From assembly GCA_004802705.1 (NCBI GenBank), contig SGPL01000304.1, positions 1-40,817 on the forward strand: a stretch of DNA of 40,817 bases, given 5' to 3'. The position numbers were made by a program, and so were the translations under genes. Source of the stretch: Bondarzewia mesenterica (taxonomy: Eukaryota > Basidiomycota > Agaricomycetes > Russulales > Bondarzewiaceae). The notes below the pieces were generated by a model. That model worked only from the letters and a program-made list of their open reading frames with translations. It did no database searches and was not told where the DNA came from. This document shows, piece after piece, positions 1-8,737 of this stretch. Position 1 is the first letter of the stretch. The number at the start of each line of letters is the position of its first letter.

Positions 1-195
1 GTCACAACGAGCAGTGAGGGACTGCAAAGCCGGTGCTGGTCACACTTAGACTGCGAAGCAAGCGGATTGGCAAGCCCCATGGTCTGTCTCTAAGGCACGA
101 AGTTTAAACGTTGTATTTAACGGTACTTTTGCTTGTGGGGAGCTAACCCCATTTGGCAACTGTAGTAATCGTTCCGCGCCGTCACGGTTGTCGCC

Positions 196-887
196 AGGAC
201 CCCCGATAATAGGAGGGGAACCTAGATGAAAATTTCCGGATTTTCGGATTTTTTGTCCGGACCGAAATTTCGCGATTTTGGGCTCTTTATGTCCGGATTT
301 TTCGCTAGGTTCGCGCTGAGGCCATTTTTTGTCCGGACAGAGCATATAGGTCCCAGAAAATCACCAAAATCATCAAAATATTCAAAAAAGCTCCTGGAGC
401 TCTAAAACTTTGGTATACAGTGTATAGAAGATAAGAAAACAATGTTGTGGTCAGTCATCTCTGGAAACTGCACGAAAATGCTTGCTGATAGGGCAGATAT
501 GTTTGATGACTGCGTCATTGCGGCATATCTACCGTTCTTCAAGTCTTTCGAAAACGGATGGTTATGGCGCGCAATAACATATGTACGCGGACGCATCTTA
601 GCGAGACTCGCATTTTCATAAGTTTTCATTGATCGGTATCCGCGGCAAAATCAAGCCAGGCATCCGAGCTTCCTACTATATATGTTTGACCCCGGCCCAG
701 CCCAGCCAAAATATGTCCGGATGATGATCTGGGTTCTCCGGGCCCCAGCCGTCCATGTCCGGATAAAAATTTGGCTACCTCGACCTCAAGGGTCGAATTT
801 GTCCGTTTTTCATCTAGCATTTTTGAATTTTCGCCCAAAATTTGTCCGGATCGGTATCTAGGTTCCCCTCCTATTATCGGGGGTCCT
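196..887. mobile_element. Non-autonomous TIR element (MITE-like), about 0.7 kb
   Basis: A perfect 31-bp terminal inverted repeat lies at 196-226 and 857-887, beginning AGGACCCCCGATAATAGG on the left. The interior has no credible transposase: the open frames inside it are short and unlike any family I know. The 8-mer TGTCCGGA occurs six times in the arms (254, 290, 330, 714, 756, 843), three per side, as expected of subterminal transposase-binding sites. GTCACGG is present at 181-187 and again at 888-894, so it may be a target-site duplication, but it is not flush with the left repeat. The superfamily cannot be assigned from this copy alone. Confidence 0.75.
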
Positions 888-975
888 GTCACGGGTCGGA
901 AGCAGGCATATTTGATTCAGATTTCAGATCACCGCCTGAACAGGCCTGAACTGACACTCACTGGCACCGAGCATT
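888..975. repeat. Dispersed repeat, copy A
   Basis: This segment starts with GTCACGGGTCGGAAGC and matches the segment beginning at 4492 over about 80 bp with few differences, including the shared string CATATTTGATTCAGATTTCA. It abuts the right end of the TIR element exactly, so the element may have inserted at the edge of an older repeat. It contains no open reading frame of note. Confidence 0.7.
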
Positions 976-1065
976 CAATGAGCCCCTCTCTCGAGAGGGG
1001 ACACTGCTGCAGCCAACTCTGAGCTGGCATAACAACTCTTTACTCTTGTCAGTACTCTGTTCACC

Positions 1066-2926
1066 ATGCAACGAACTTTCAGAACCGCTCAGAGGTTCTT
1101 GGGTCCCTCGAGTACTACTACTGTTAGCTTCACGAGTGCGCAGCAAGCAGAATTCTTCAAGTACTCCAGCGGGCGGTGGTTATACAACGAGGAAGAACGT
1201 AAGTGTCTCGGCCTTGATCTCTCGTCAATTCTCAATGCGATGGGGAATTAGAAAATGCATCGCGATATGTGAGGTTCGATGTCGACGAGATTCAACGAGT
1301 TGCATGCACTGCGGTCGGAGCTCAACGGTGCGTTCAATTTAAGAAGCTGGTCGAAGGTATGTACGCTGGGTTTGCCGAATTCTAAATCGTGTGACACAGC
1401 CTGCAGGCGCATACAACAAGGTTTTTGCTCTTGACTTCGATAACGGCGCAGAGGCGATCGCGCGCATTCCGTGTCCTTTAGCTGGACCCCCTTTCATCAC
1501 TACGGCTAGCGAAGTCGCCACGCTTGAGTTCGTACGAGATGTGCTTGGTATACGTGCACCCCGCGTATATGCGTGGAGCGCCAGAGCCAGCACGAACCCT
1601 GTCGGTGCCGAGTACATCATCATGGAGAAGATACAAGGTGTAGAATCTCGTCGACGCTGGACGCATCTCGCGAAAGGACCGGAAGTGTTTCCACTCCTAT
1701 ACGGTGTTTTCGATATCGAGACTAGATTCGAGAGAGCGCCTTTTTCGCAGATGGGAAGCCTCTACTTCAAGGACGACATCAGTCCGGAATTGCAAGACCG
1801 CCCCCTGTTTTGTGCAGACGATCTTCCGGATGACGAGCTTCCAGACGATCCTGAGCTACTCGGGAAGTTGAATGCAGCCAAAGAAAAGTATCGCATTGGC
1901 CCCATCGCAGACCGTCAGTGGTGGCGCGCTGGACGAGCAGAATTGCCTGGTAATCACGGTCCATGTCAGTTGTCTGGATTTCCTGAATGCATATCATGCT
2001 GACGGTTGGGACTGATTTACAGGGCCTGATATGCATTCCTTTCTTCTCGCTGCCGTGAATTTAGAACGCGCCTGGCTTCATCGGCATGCTTCTCGGAATG
2101 TCTCCCCACGAGGCCGTTGTTTCCCGTTTCACGATATATCTACCCACCTCAAGGTTTTGGACATGTGTGCCAAAGCGATTCCGCACATAGCTNCTCCCAC
2201 CCTCGCTGTGCTCCCCGACTCTTTGGCATCCCAACATCAGCCACTTCAAATTTGCTCATTGCCCCTACAGGTCCTGCCGAGATCCGAGGCCTTGTCGATT
2301 GGCAAAACAGCTCCATAGCGCCTTACTGCATGCAGGCTGAGTTTCCAGAGGCTTTTATTTACGAGGGTGGCTTGATCGACATCCCACAAGGCCGGGTCAC
2401 TCCTAAGCTTCCCAGCCACGTTTCGATGTTGAGTCCGGAGGAGCAAGAGGTTTATCGTGTGCACTTGAAACTCGCAATGAGGCAGAAAGCATATGAACAG
2501 AAGGTTGTGGAGGAGAACCTGGGGAGGGCGATCACATTTTTGCTGCCATTTAGTGCACAGGTGGGATTCTCGCCCTCCCAGGTCGTCAGATCTTGGAGTA
2601 ATAGCGTGGTACCCCTACGAGACTCGCTTGTGGATGTTCGAGAGGAATGGAAAGCCGTTGGATCTGAGAATGTGCAGTGTCCCATATCCTTCACGGATGA
2701 GGAGCTTCGGGCGCATGAACGGGAAGTCCAGCAGTGCCTTAGATATGAACAATCTATTACGTCTTTGGACGAGGATCTTGGTTGTGAAAGTGATGGATGG
2801 ATAGCGGAGGAAGACTATTCCAAGGCAGCGAAGACACCAAAAGAGCGAAAAGAAAATTGGGATGGTGAGGCGAACGGTGGTCCGTTCCCTTACGAAGATG
2901 GATCATACTCCTTTTTTCTATCTTAG
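1066..2926 (+). CDS. APH/AIM9-like phosphotransferase-fold protein (two apparent frame offsets)
   Basis: This is a fungal protein of the aminoglycoside-phosphotransferase fold, close to the Aim9 group; the substrate is unknown. Exons are 1066-1198, 1252-1356, 1407-1949 and 2023-2926, giving about 560 residues. Visible family landmarks are FFKYSSGRWLYNEEE near residue 30, RYVRFDVDEIQRVA, the nucleotide-loop-like GAYNKVFALDFDNG followed by EAIARIPCPLAGPP, the hinge EYIIMEKIQGVE, and the catalytic-loop region PTLWHPNIS with LVDWQ downstream. The last exon keeps its frame only if one base is dropped from the C run at 2213-2216 and one from the A run at 2248-2250; base 2193 is N. The N-terminal stretch may be a mitochondrial targeting peptide. 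It is probably intact in the organism, but decay cannot be excluded. Confidence 0.8.
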
Positions 2927-3069
2927 GTCTTACACACGTTTTTTGGGTGTATTTGTACCACTTTCTTCCTGACCAGTACTGTTACTTATGCACAGACAAG
3001 TGGAATCCAGTTCGATTGAAGCATGAGTGTCACAGTAAACTGTCATCACAGCGGAAGCCTCTGTACTGA

Positions 3070-3612
3070 TTATACATTCGAGATTGTTCCCGCTTCTATC
3101 ATCGAGACCTGATCTACCTCAATCGCGCCCGTCATGACGTCTCACCAACGGTGACGATCCTCGGCTGCACCCCGTGGTCCGCGTTGAACCCGGACGACCT
3201 GGACATCCTCTCCTGGTCCTCGACGGACTTCCGTCACACCTCCTCCCTCAATCCTCCGACCTACACATCCCTCCACAGAGCAGACCTTGCATGGCTCAAT
3301 TCGACCGTCTCTTCCATGGCAAATGAAGAAGAACCAGACAGAGAAATCACCGTGTTGACTCACCACGCGCCTACGCTCGACGGGACCGGATATCCCAAGT
3401 ACAACGAACAGCCAACCCACTCCGAGTCGGCGTTTGCGACCGAGTTGACCGGGGAGAAGTGTTGGACGAGCGGGAGAGTGGAGATGTGGGCCTTCGGGCA
3501 CACGCGTTGGAGCTGCGATTTCGAGACGGACGGCGTTCGCGGCTACAGCAATCAACGGGGGTACGGACACGGGAAAGACGATCACGACGCCGGGAAGGCA
3601 GTGGAGTTATAG
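3070..3612 (+). pseudogene. Truncated metallophosphoesterase, C-terminal half only
   Basis: The frame opens just after a stop at 3067 and ends at 3612, giving at most about 180 residues. It matches the C-terminal half of fungal calcineurin-like phosphoesterases: VTILGCTPWSALNP, DLAWLN, VLTHHAPTLDGTGYPKY, AFATELTG, WAFGHTRWSCDFE and GVRGYSNQRGYG. The N-terminal part of the family, which holds the DxH, GDxxD and GNHE metal ligands, is absent upstream: 2927-3069 encodes nothing similar. The final metal-binding motif, normally GHTHW, reads GHTRW, so one ligand histidine is lost. The missing half and the changed ligand together point to a non-functional relic. Confidence 0.75.
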
Positions 3613-4470
3613 CACTAAGCACAAGCCGCCGGTGCATGGAGAACCGGAAGATTTGCACGAATGCTCAAGTCCATGCGTTGCAAAGACAAAAGACGATGCA
3701 AATGCCGACTGCATGCAGGAAACAGTGACGTTCAGGGAGAGATACACGTGATAAACGTTGCAACGACTTTACGGATGAATTAGTGGTCAAGGGCAGTGAG
3801 CGCATCTTTCCCTTTTCCGCAGATCTGGGAAAACCGTAGACGGACGCTCGCCCACGAGGAACTTTTTGATAAGGGCCCGTGCCAAGCTTAATGTTTCCCG
3901 CTTGGGGAAGCGAAAGTATTGCGAAACCTGTATCCGTCGCGGAACCACGTGGCGGAGTGAAAATACATACAAGGAGTGACTATTCACGGCATCGTAGTCG
4001 GTAGTTAGCGGTCAAAGTGACTGAGTATTGAGCGACGAACTCGTCTGATGATTCTAAGGAATCGGAGCCTATGATGATGACACGGCACCACCTGTGGTTT
4101 CCGCTCATGGCCCAAGCTTCATCGCCGGTCTGCACGTCTGAAACGGTCAGCATGTCGCGGCTAAGATGGAATGTGCAGACGGAGATGTGAAGATCGAGGA
4201 GACGTACGATGGCCAAGGTTTGAGAGCCAACGAGCCAAGAACGGCCGCAGAAGACAAGCATGACGGTCGGATCATTCAACGACCTACATCGGTTATGCGA
4301 GCCCGTTAAGCGGGCTGTGTGCGGCGCAGTTGACACAGTCAAAGCGTGCCAAAGAAGTCGGCGGTGAGCACTGTCAGGGTGTAGACTTGTGAGATGCGGC
4401 CCGTAAGCGTGATTGCGACGAAGCATATATGTACAGTAAGGATACATTGAAAATGGGTCCGAACGCATTG
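3613..4470. other. Intergenic, no gene supported
   Basis: This stretch of about 860 bp has no frame I recognise. One minus-strand frame (3980-4468, 162 codons) is open but shows no family motif and no intron signals that would extend it. It could be a coding relic. Confidence 0.4.
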
Positions 4471-4567
4471 GGTTAGGCAGTGAATCAATGCGTCACGGGT
4501 CGGAAGCGGGGCATATTTGATTCAGATTTCAGATCACTGCCTAAACCGACACTCACTGACACTGACC
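4471..4567. repeat. Foldback repeat, copy B of the dispersed repeat
   Basis: The right part from 4492 matches copy A at 888. The left arm GGTTAGGCAGTGAATCAA (4471-4488) is complementary to two right blocks, TTGATTCA (4517-4524) and TCACTGCCTAAACC (4534-4547), with one unpaired base in the outer stem and a short insertion between the blocks. The unit can therefore fold into a long interrupted hairpin, as small foldback or MITE-type elements do. Copy A lacks this left arm. Confidence 0.65.
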
Positions 4568-4659
4568 CATTCGAATACTCAGATTCTGGCTCCGATGCGT
4601 GGCCCCATGACCACCCAATTTGACACGGGAAAACTCCCAACAAAATAAGCGGACACCCG

Positions 4660-5626
4660 TCACGATCCACATGCATCGGGCTCGCCAGCGGACGGTCTAT
4701 CGTCGACCTGGCCATGCTCGAGCGCTCTGACCGTGCCAGCGACCCACTCGGCCGCCTGTCCTGCCAAGCGCATTTCCACTTCCTCGAACACGGCGACCGT
4801 CTTGACGATCGTGAAACCGAGACCCTCGAACAAGCGGATGCTGGGGGGTATTGTCTTGACCGATTTTGACGACGAGACTGTTTTTGCGAACGGGGAGGGG
4901 AGAGGGCGCGTCGGGGGACGTGACGTAGGCGAGGAGAAGGGAGAGGGCGGTGTGAGCGATGCGTTGGCGGCGGTAGGCTGGGTCTGGAGGGTGCGGGGAA
5001 GGGGGTGAGATTGCGTCCAGATGGGTGTGGGGAAAGCGCGAGGCGCACCGGCGATCATGACCTCGATTTCGGCTTCAAATTCGTGGTCTTGGGGCGAGCC
5101 GTTGAGGAATAGGTTCACGTCCCCGATCATGGGGAGGGCGCGGAGGTCGTCGTCGGTCAGCTGATCGGGTGGGGAACGGGTGGTGGGGCAGGCGAGGACG
5201 ATGAAGGTCAGCTCTAGAGAAGATCTGGGGTGAGGCGTGCGGAGGAAGGATGAGCGCGGGGAGACGGACTGTCTGGATCGTCCTGCCATTTTTCTGCGAG
5301 AGGTCGTTAACACTGACGCGATGAAAGGGGGACGGGAGAGCACAGACGCTGCATAGCATATTCGTCGTCGAGGGAGAGCTCCTCACTGGCGGTCAGGTGA
5401 CGGAGATCGGGGCTTTGCATCCACGCATGATAGGTCTGGATTTGCAAGGGCATAAGCACGAGCGGGTCATCGAGGAACGCGAGAGACGGGCGCGGACTGG
5501 GACGTGGTAGGGTCTGTGGGGGGTGAGGATGGAGAAAAAAGCGGGCACGATGGGGGGGGAAACGGACCTGTACGGGACGAGGAGGACGCGAGGGTGAACG
5601 AGAGCGAGGTTGGCGTTGAGCTTCAT
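4660..5626 (-). CDS. NAT9: N-acetyltransferase 9-like GNAT protein (one frame offset)
   Basis: This is a GNAT-fold acetyltransferase of the NAT9 type; in animals NAT9 is linked to microtubules. Exons from the start are 5626-5568, 5513-5498, 5435-5348, 5293-5270, 5213-5049 and 4983-4660, for about 224 residues. The spliced protein shows the family signature in order: MKLNANLALVHPRVLLVPYR, TYHAWMQSPDLRHLTASE, KWQDDPDKLTFIVL, MIGDVNLFLNGS, EAEIEVMIADPAYRR (acetyl-CoA loop) and SIRLFEGLGF. The second exon is only 16 nt but restores the expected motif exactly. Frame is kept only if one base is removed from the six-G run at 4843-4848. The gene is divergent from the transporter gene, with starts 210 bp apart. 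The start is the ATG that opens the family N-terminus. Confidence 0.88.
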
Positions 5627-5836
5627 GGATGCATTGAAGGCGAGGTTGAAAGCCAAGGCTGCTAATATAGACTGTCAGAACTTATTACTGGGTATGGCCG
5701 ATGGCGCGGTTCTTGGAATTTGATTCAATGGTCAACTTAAGCCCGCGGGAGCCAGATAAAGCCGGCCTGGGGGCCATTTCGGCAGGTCGTTGCTCTTCCC
5801 TCTCCCCTTCCCCACAGCCCATCTGCCCCTTGAGCC

Positions 5837-6982
5837 ATGTCTGACATCGAGAAGGCTGAGACTGTCACCGCAAAGCCCGCCTCCCCCTCAAACTCTCCCG
5901 CAACCAAAGGCCACTCGTCTGGGCAACCCAGGCCCTCTGTATGTCTCTTTCTCTCTCTCTTTTTCTTTTGTCTCGACCTCTCGTCCAACGCTCGCAACGC
6001 TCTTCTCTCGCATTTTCCTTGCCCCGCTTCGGCACCCCCACTTACCCCGCACTCAATCGTTCTCTTATTTGGCTTTCCCCACACAGCGGTCTCTTCTCGT
6101 TCGCGTCCACCACGCTCATCCTCTCTCTGTACAACACCCAGGCCCGCCACGTCGCCATCCCAAATGTCGTGGTCGGCATGGCCCTCTTCTGCGGCGGCGT
6201 CGCCCAGTTCGTGGCCGGCATGTGGGAATTTGCCTGCGGTAATAGCTTCGGAGCAACCGGTGCGTGTCTCTTCTCTTTCCTTCCTTCGACACGCCCTTCC
6301 TATCTGTCCACGACCGTGGGCCAATTCCCCCCGATCGTGTCCGCTGCGATCCCCACATCACGCTTTCGCTCTCCAGCGCTGGTGCCCAGGCCGCATCCTT
6401 CGCGTGCCTGATCAAGTCCATGCCGCTTGCTTCCATTTGCTCTCGCCCCACCTTTTCCCCGCACGGTCGCTGATACCACATCTAGCCTTCTCGTCTTACG
6501 GTGCATTCTGGCTCTCCTACGCGACCATCCTCATCCCCAACTCTGGGATCGCCGCGGCGTACGCCGGCACCACGCAAGAGTCTGACGCGCTGGGCATCTA
6601 CCTCATCACCTGGATGGTCGTCTCCCTCATGTTTCTGTCCGTCTCGCCTTTTCATCGACGGGATCTTCTCTCACAGCGTCTCCTCACAGGATCGTGTCGT
6701 TCCGCAAAAGCGTCGGCTTCATCGCCATCTTCTCCTTCTTGTCGGTCACCTTCATACTCCTTGCCGCTGGTACGTACCCCCCACCTTCTCGCAGCGCGCG
6801 CCCTGGCTCATCCGACGCCATCGACAGGTGAGTTCAAGCGCGAGCCCAAAATCGCCAAGGCCGGAGGGGGTACCGGCATTGTCACCGCCATGATTGCGTA
6901 CTACGTCGGCCTGGCCGAGCTCCTCGCCATGGACGGCGTCACCTTCCTCCCTGTCGGCCGCCTCCCCCGCCGCGCCGACTGA
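5837..6982 (+). CDS. GPR1/FUN34/YaaH (Ato) family acetate transporter (one frame offset)
   Basis: This is a six-helix plasma-membrane protein of the acetate uptake/ammonium export family. Exons are 5837-5938, 6087-6259, 6486-6636, 6690-6769 and 6828-6982, about 219 residues. The family signature NPAPLGL appears as NPGPL spliced to GLFSFASTTLILSL, followed by GMALFCGGVAQFVAGMWEF, TAFSSYGAFWLSYA, the helix FIAIFSFLSVTFILLAAG and AGGGTGIVTAMIAYYVGLA. The frame of the start MSDIEKAE differs by +1 from that of NPGPL; removing one base, for example from the five-C run at 5883-5887, joins them. The first and second introns (148 and 226 bp) are long for this window. It is likely induced by acetate or carbon limitation as in relatives, but no site shows this. 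Confidence 0.88.
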   Translation: MSDIEKAETVTAKPASPSNSPATKGHSSGQPRPSVCLFLSLFFFCLDLSSNARNALLSHFPCPASAPPLTPHSIVLLFGFPHTAVSSRSRPPRSSSLCTTPRPATSPSQMSWSAWPSSAAASPSSWPACGNLPAVIASEQPVRVSSLSFLRHALPICPRPWANSPRSCPLRSPHHAFALQRWCPGRILRVPDQVHAACFHLLSPHLFPARSLIPHLAFSSYGAFWLSYATILIPNSGIAAAYAGTTQESDALGIYLITWMVVSLMFLSVSPFHRRDLLSQRLLTGSCRSAKASASSPSSPSCRSPSYSLPLVRTPHLLAARALAHPTPSTGEFKREPKIAKAGGGTGIVTAMIAYYVGLAELLAMDGVTFLPVGRLPRRAD

Positions 6983-8431
6983 ATACCGAATCACGGCGCC
7001 ACGCTCTTTCTTCTCCTTTTCCCTGCTACCCTTACGCTTTGCTTGGTTGGTTCCCGCACGGTTTCCGTCGACCCGCGTGCCGGTATTTGTTGTCGTCGTT
7101 ATCTACACTTCATACACCAGTGCATGTGACGTCGTCCACGCGCCGTTCACTTTTCTTCGCTCTGTATTCGCGTGGTGTGTAAAAATACACTGTTCATTGG
7201 CGGAAATTATCATATCATCAAATATGCGTCGCCACCGCAGACGCAGAACGTGGAATCGATTGCGGTTACCGCAAAAGGGGACTTGCGCGATACGCCCGTC
7301 GCAGCCACCGATATGCAACGTTTGCTGGGCATCAAACTCCTGACCGACCGTTTGTTCAAAGTCGGCCGCCCTTGGGTCAGCGCTGGCCGCCTGCTGCAGT
7401 CACTTACGATCTTGAGATTCAATATTCAGGCGCTGAGAAAGTGGCATATGGCGGTGCACGAGCGCTTCCAGGCCGGCGTGACGCGTACTTCATGCATCAT
7501 GAGCTTCTCCCGACACAGCATGATGGTCGGCCTGAGCTGTCCCGACCCCCGATGGACAGTCATTGAGAGTTCGAACCACAGATCCGCGTCGACGAGCGAT
7601 TTTCACGTCGAATATCGCGCTCTTATTGAACCTTGTTTGACGCACGCCACATGGATTGGACTCGCGGGGGATCGAATTCGAAGTGGCAGCAACAATGAAC
7701 GCATGCAACTTTAACTGAGCGATTCGACACCCCCGCTCAGAATCTTCGCCGCATGCCAAGCATGCTGCTCTGCGGATGTGAAACGGCGCGTCGACCGTGG
7801 ACAATATTCATGCAACTGCGTGAGAGGAAACATACTTACAGCATCAGAGTCCGAGCGCTCTCGTCACTCGCATCGGCTCTGAATCCGGCACTATCACTAT
7901 GAACACTTTCCGTCATTAAAGAGCGCTCACCCGGTCCAAGAACCAACTCTCGTAAAACGCCAGACGCGCTGGAATGGGCTTTAATTGTCAGGGCGTTTAT
8001 TTCAAACCGAATCCGACCTTCTGACCTCCGAATCGAACGCAGACGGATTAAGCCTTCGCCAAATTCATATCGAGGAATGATGCAGATGAGCACGGCCGGA
8101 TGGACATCGGTCGGTCAAAAGGGGTTGTGCAAACGAAGGTACGACACGGTTCTCATCCCAGGATTGTTCCAGAAGAGAAACGACGTACGCAGGAGAATGT
8201 AAGCAGCCTGACTCGCCGCTTCCGACTTGCATTGGCCCAAGGCGGTGCGAAAACTAAACTTGGTCTATCTACAATTTGTAGACTGACAATCGGACAGGAC
8301 GTGATATGTGCTGCGTAGCTTGAAAAGATGACAGCAAGAGGCCGATCCTTGGGCAGATCTCATCATAAAGGCCACTTTCAAGGTTAGTTTTGAAAATACT
8401 TCATTAATATCTTAATTTAACGACAATATAT
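6983..8431. other. Intergenic, no gene supported
   Basis: About 1.45 kb lies between the transporter gene and the tRNA. The longest frames (7172-7714 plus, 7490-7804 minus, 7836-8093 minus) overlap one another and have no recognisable motif or clear exon structure. I see no RNA gene or repeat here. Confidence 0.4.
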
Positions 8432-8535
8432 GCTTGGTTGGCTCAGTTGGTTAGAGCGCAAGTCTCATACTACTGTATGAAAGGACACATAGTTCTTCAA
8501 TCTTGAGGTCGTGAGTTCGACCCTCACACCGAGCA
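8432..8535 (+). tRNA. tRNA-Met (CAU), elongator type, with 30-nt intron
   Basis: The acceptor arms GCTTGGT and ACCGAGC pair fully (one G-U) and end in discriminator A. The D arm is GCTC/GAGC. The anticodon loop is CTCATA with CAT at 8466-8468, interrupted after position 37 by an intron at 8470-8499. The T arm is GTGAG TTCGACC CTCAC. The T-T pair at 31/39 and the sequence around the anticodon match the elongator methionine tRNA of fungi, not the initiator. A T6 run at 8538-8543 is the Pol III terminator. Confidence 0.93.
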
Positions 8536-8537
8536 AC

Positions 8538-8543
8538 TTTTTT
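8538..8543 (+). terminator. Pol III terminator of tRNA-Met
   Basis: Six T residues begin three bases after the discriminator base. Confidence 0.8.
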
Positions 8544-8737
8544 GACCATCACGTTCAGTGAATGTGGCAAATTATTACAAGGAATCTACGTATTGAGCAA
8601 CAGATCTACTTATTATCACTGAAGCGAATGCCAGTCGACTTCCCGCAAGTAAGTACAGATCTTTCAGCACCCGAAGGATACGATCTTTGAGTATTACCGC
8701 TCACGAGCAGTGTCGTCTATGAATTACAGCAGGCCGG

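Noticed and set aside
402..892. Open frames inside the TIR element as possible transposase pieces
   Set aside because: They are under 90 codons, lie on different strands and frames, and show no DDE or zinc-finger features. They are best seen as chance frames.
1391..2002. Kinase-fold gene as an antibiotic resistance gene
   Set aside because: The APH fold is widespread in fungi, and this sequence follows the Aim9-like eukaryotic group with introns. Nothing points to drug modification.
3980..4468. 162-codon minus-strand frame
   Set aside because: No family motif, no splice-supported extension and no homolog recalled. Not annotated as a gene.
7172..7714. 180-codon plus-strand frame and overlapping minus-strand frames at 7490-8093
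   Set aside because: Mutually overlapping, without recognisable motifs or a promoter signal. They are likely chance frames in GC-rich intergenic DNA.
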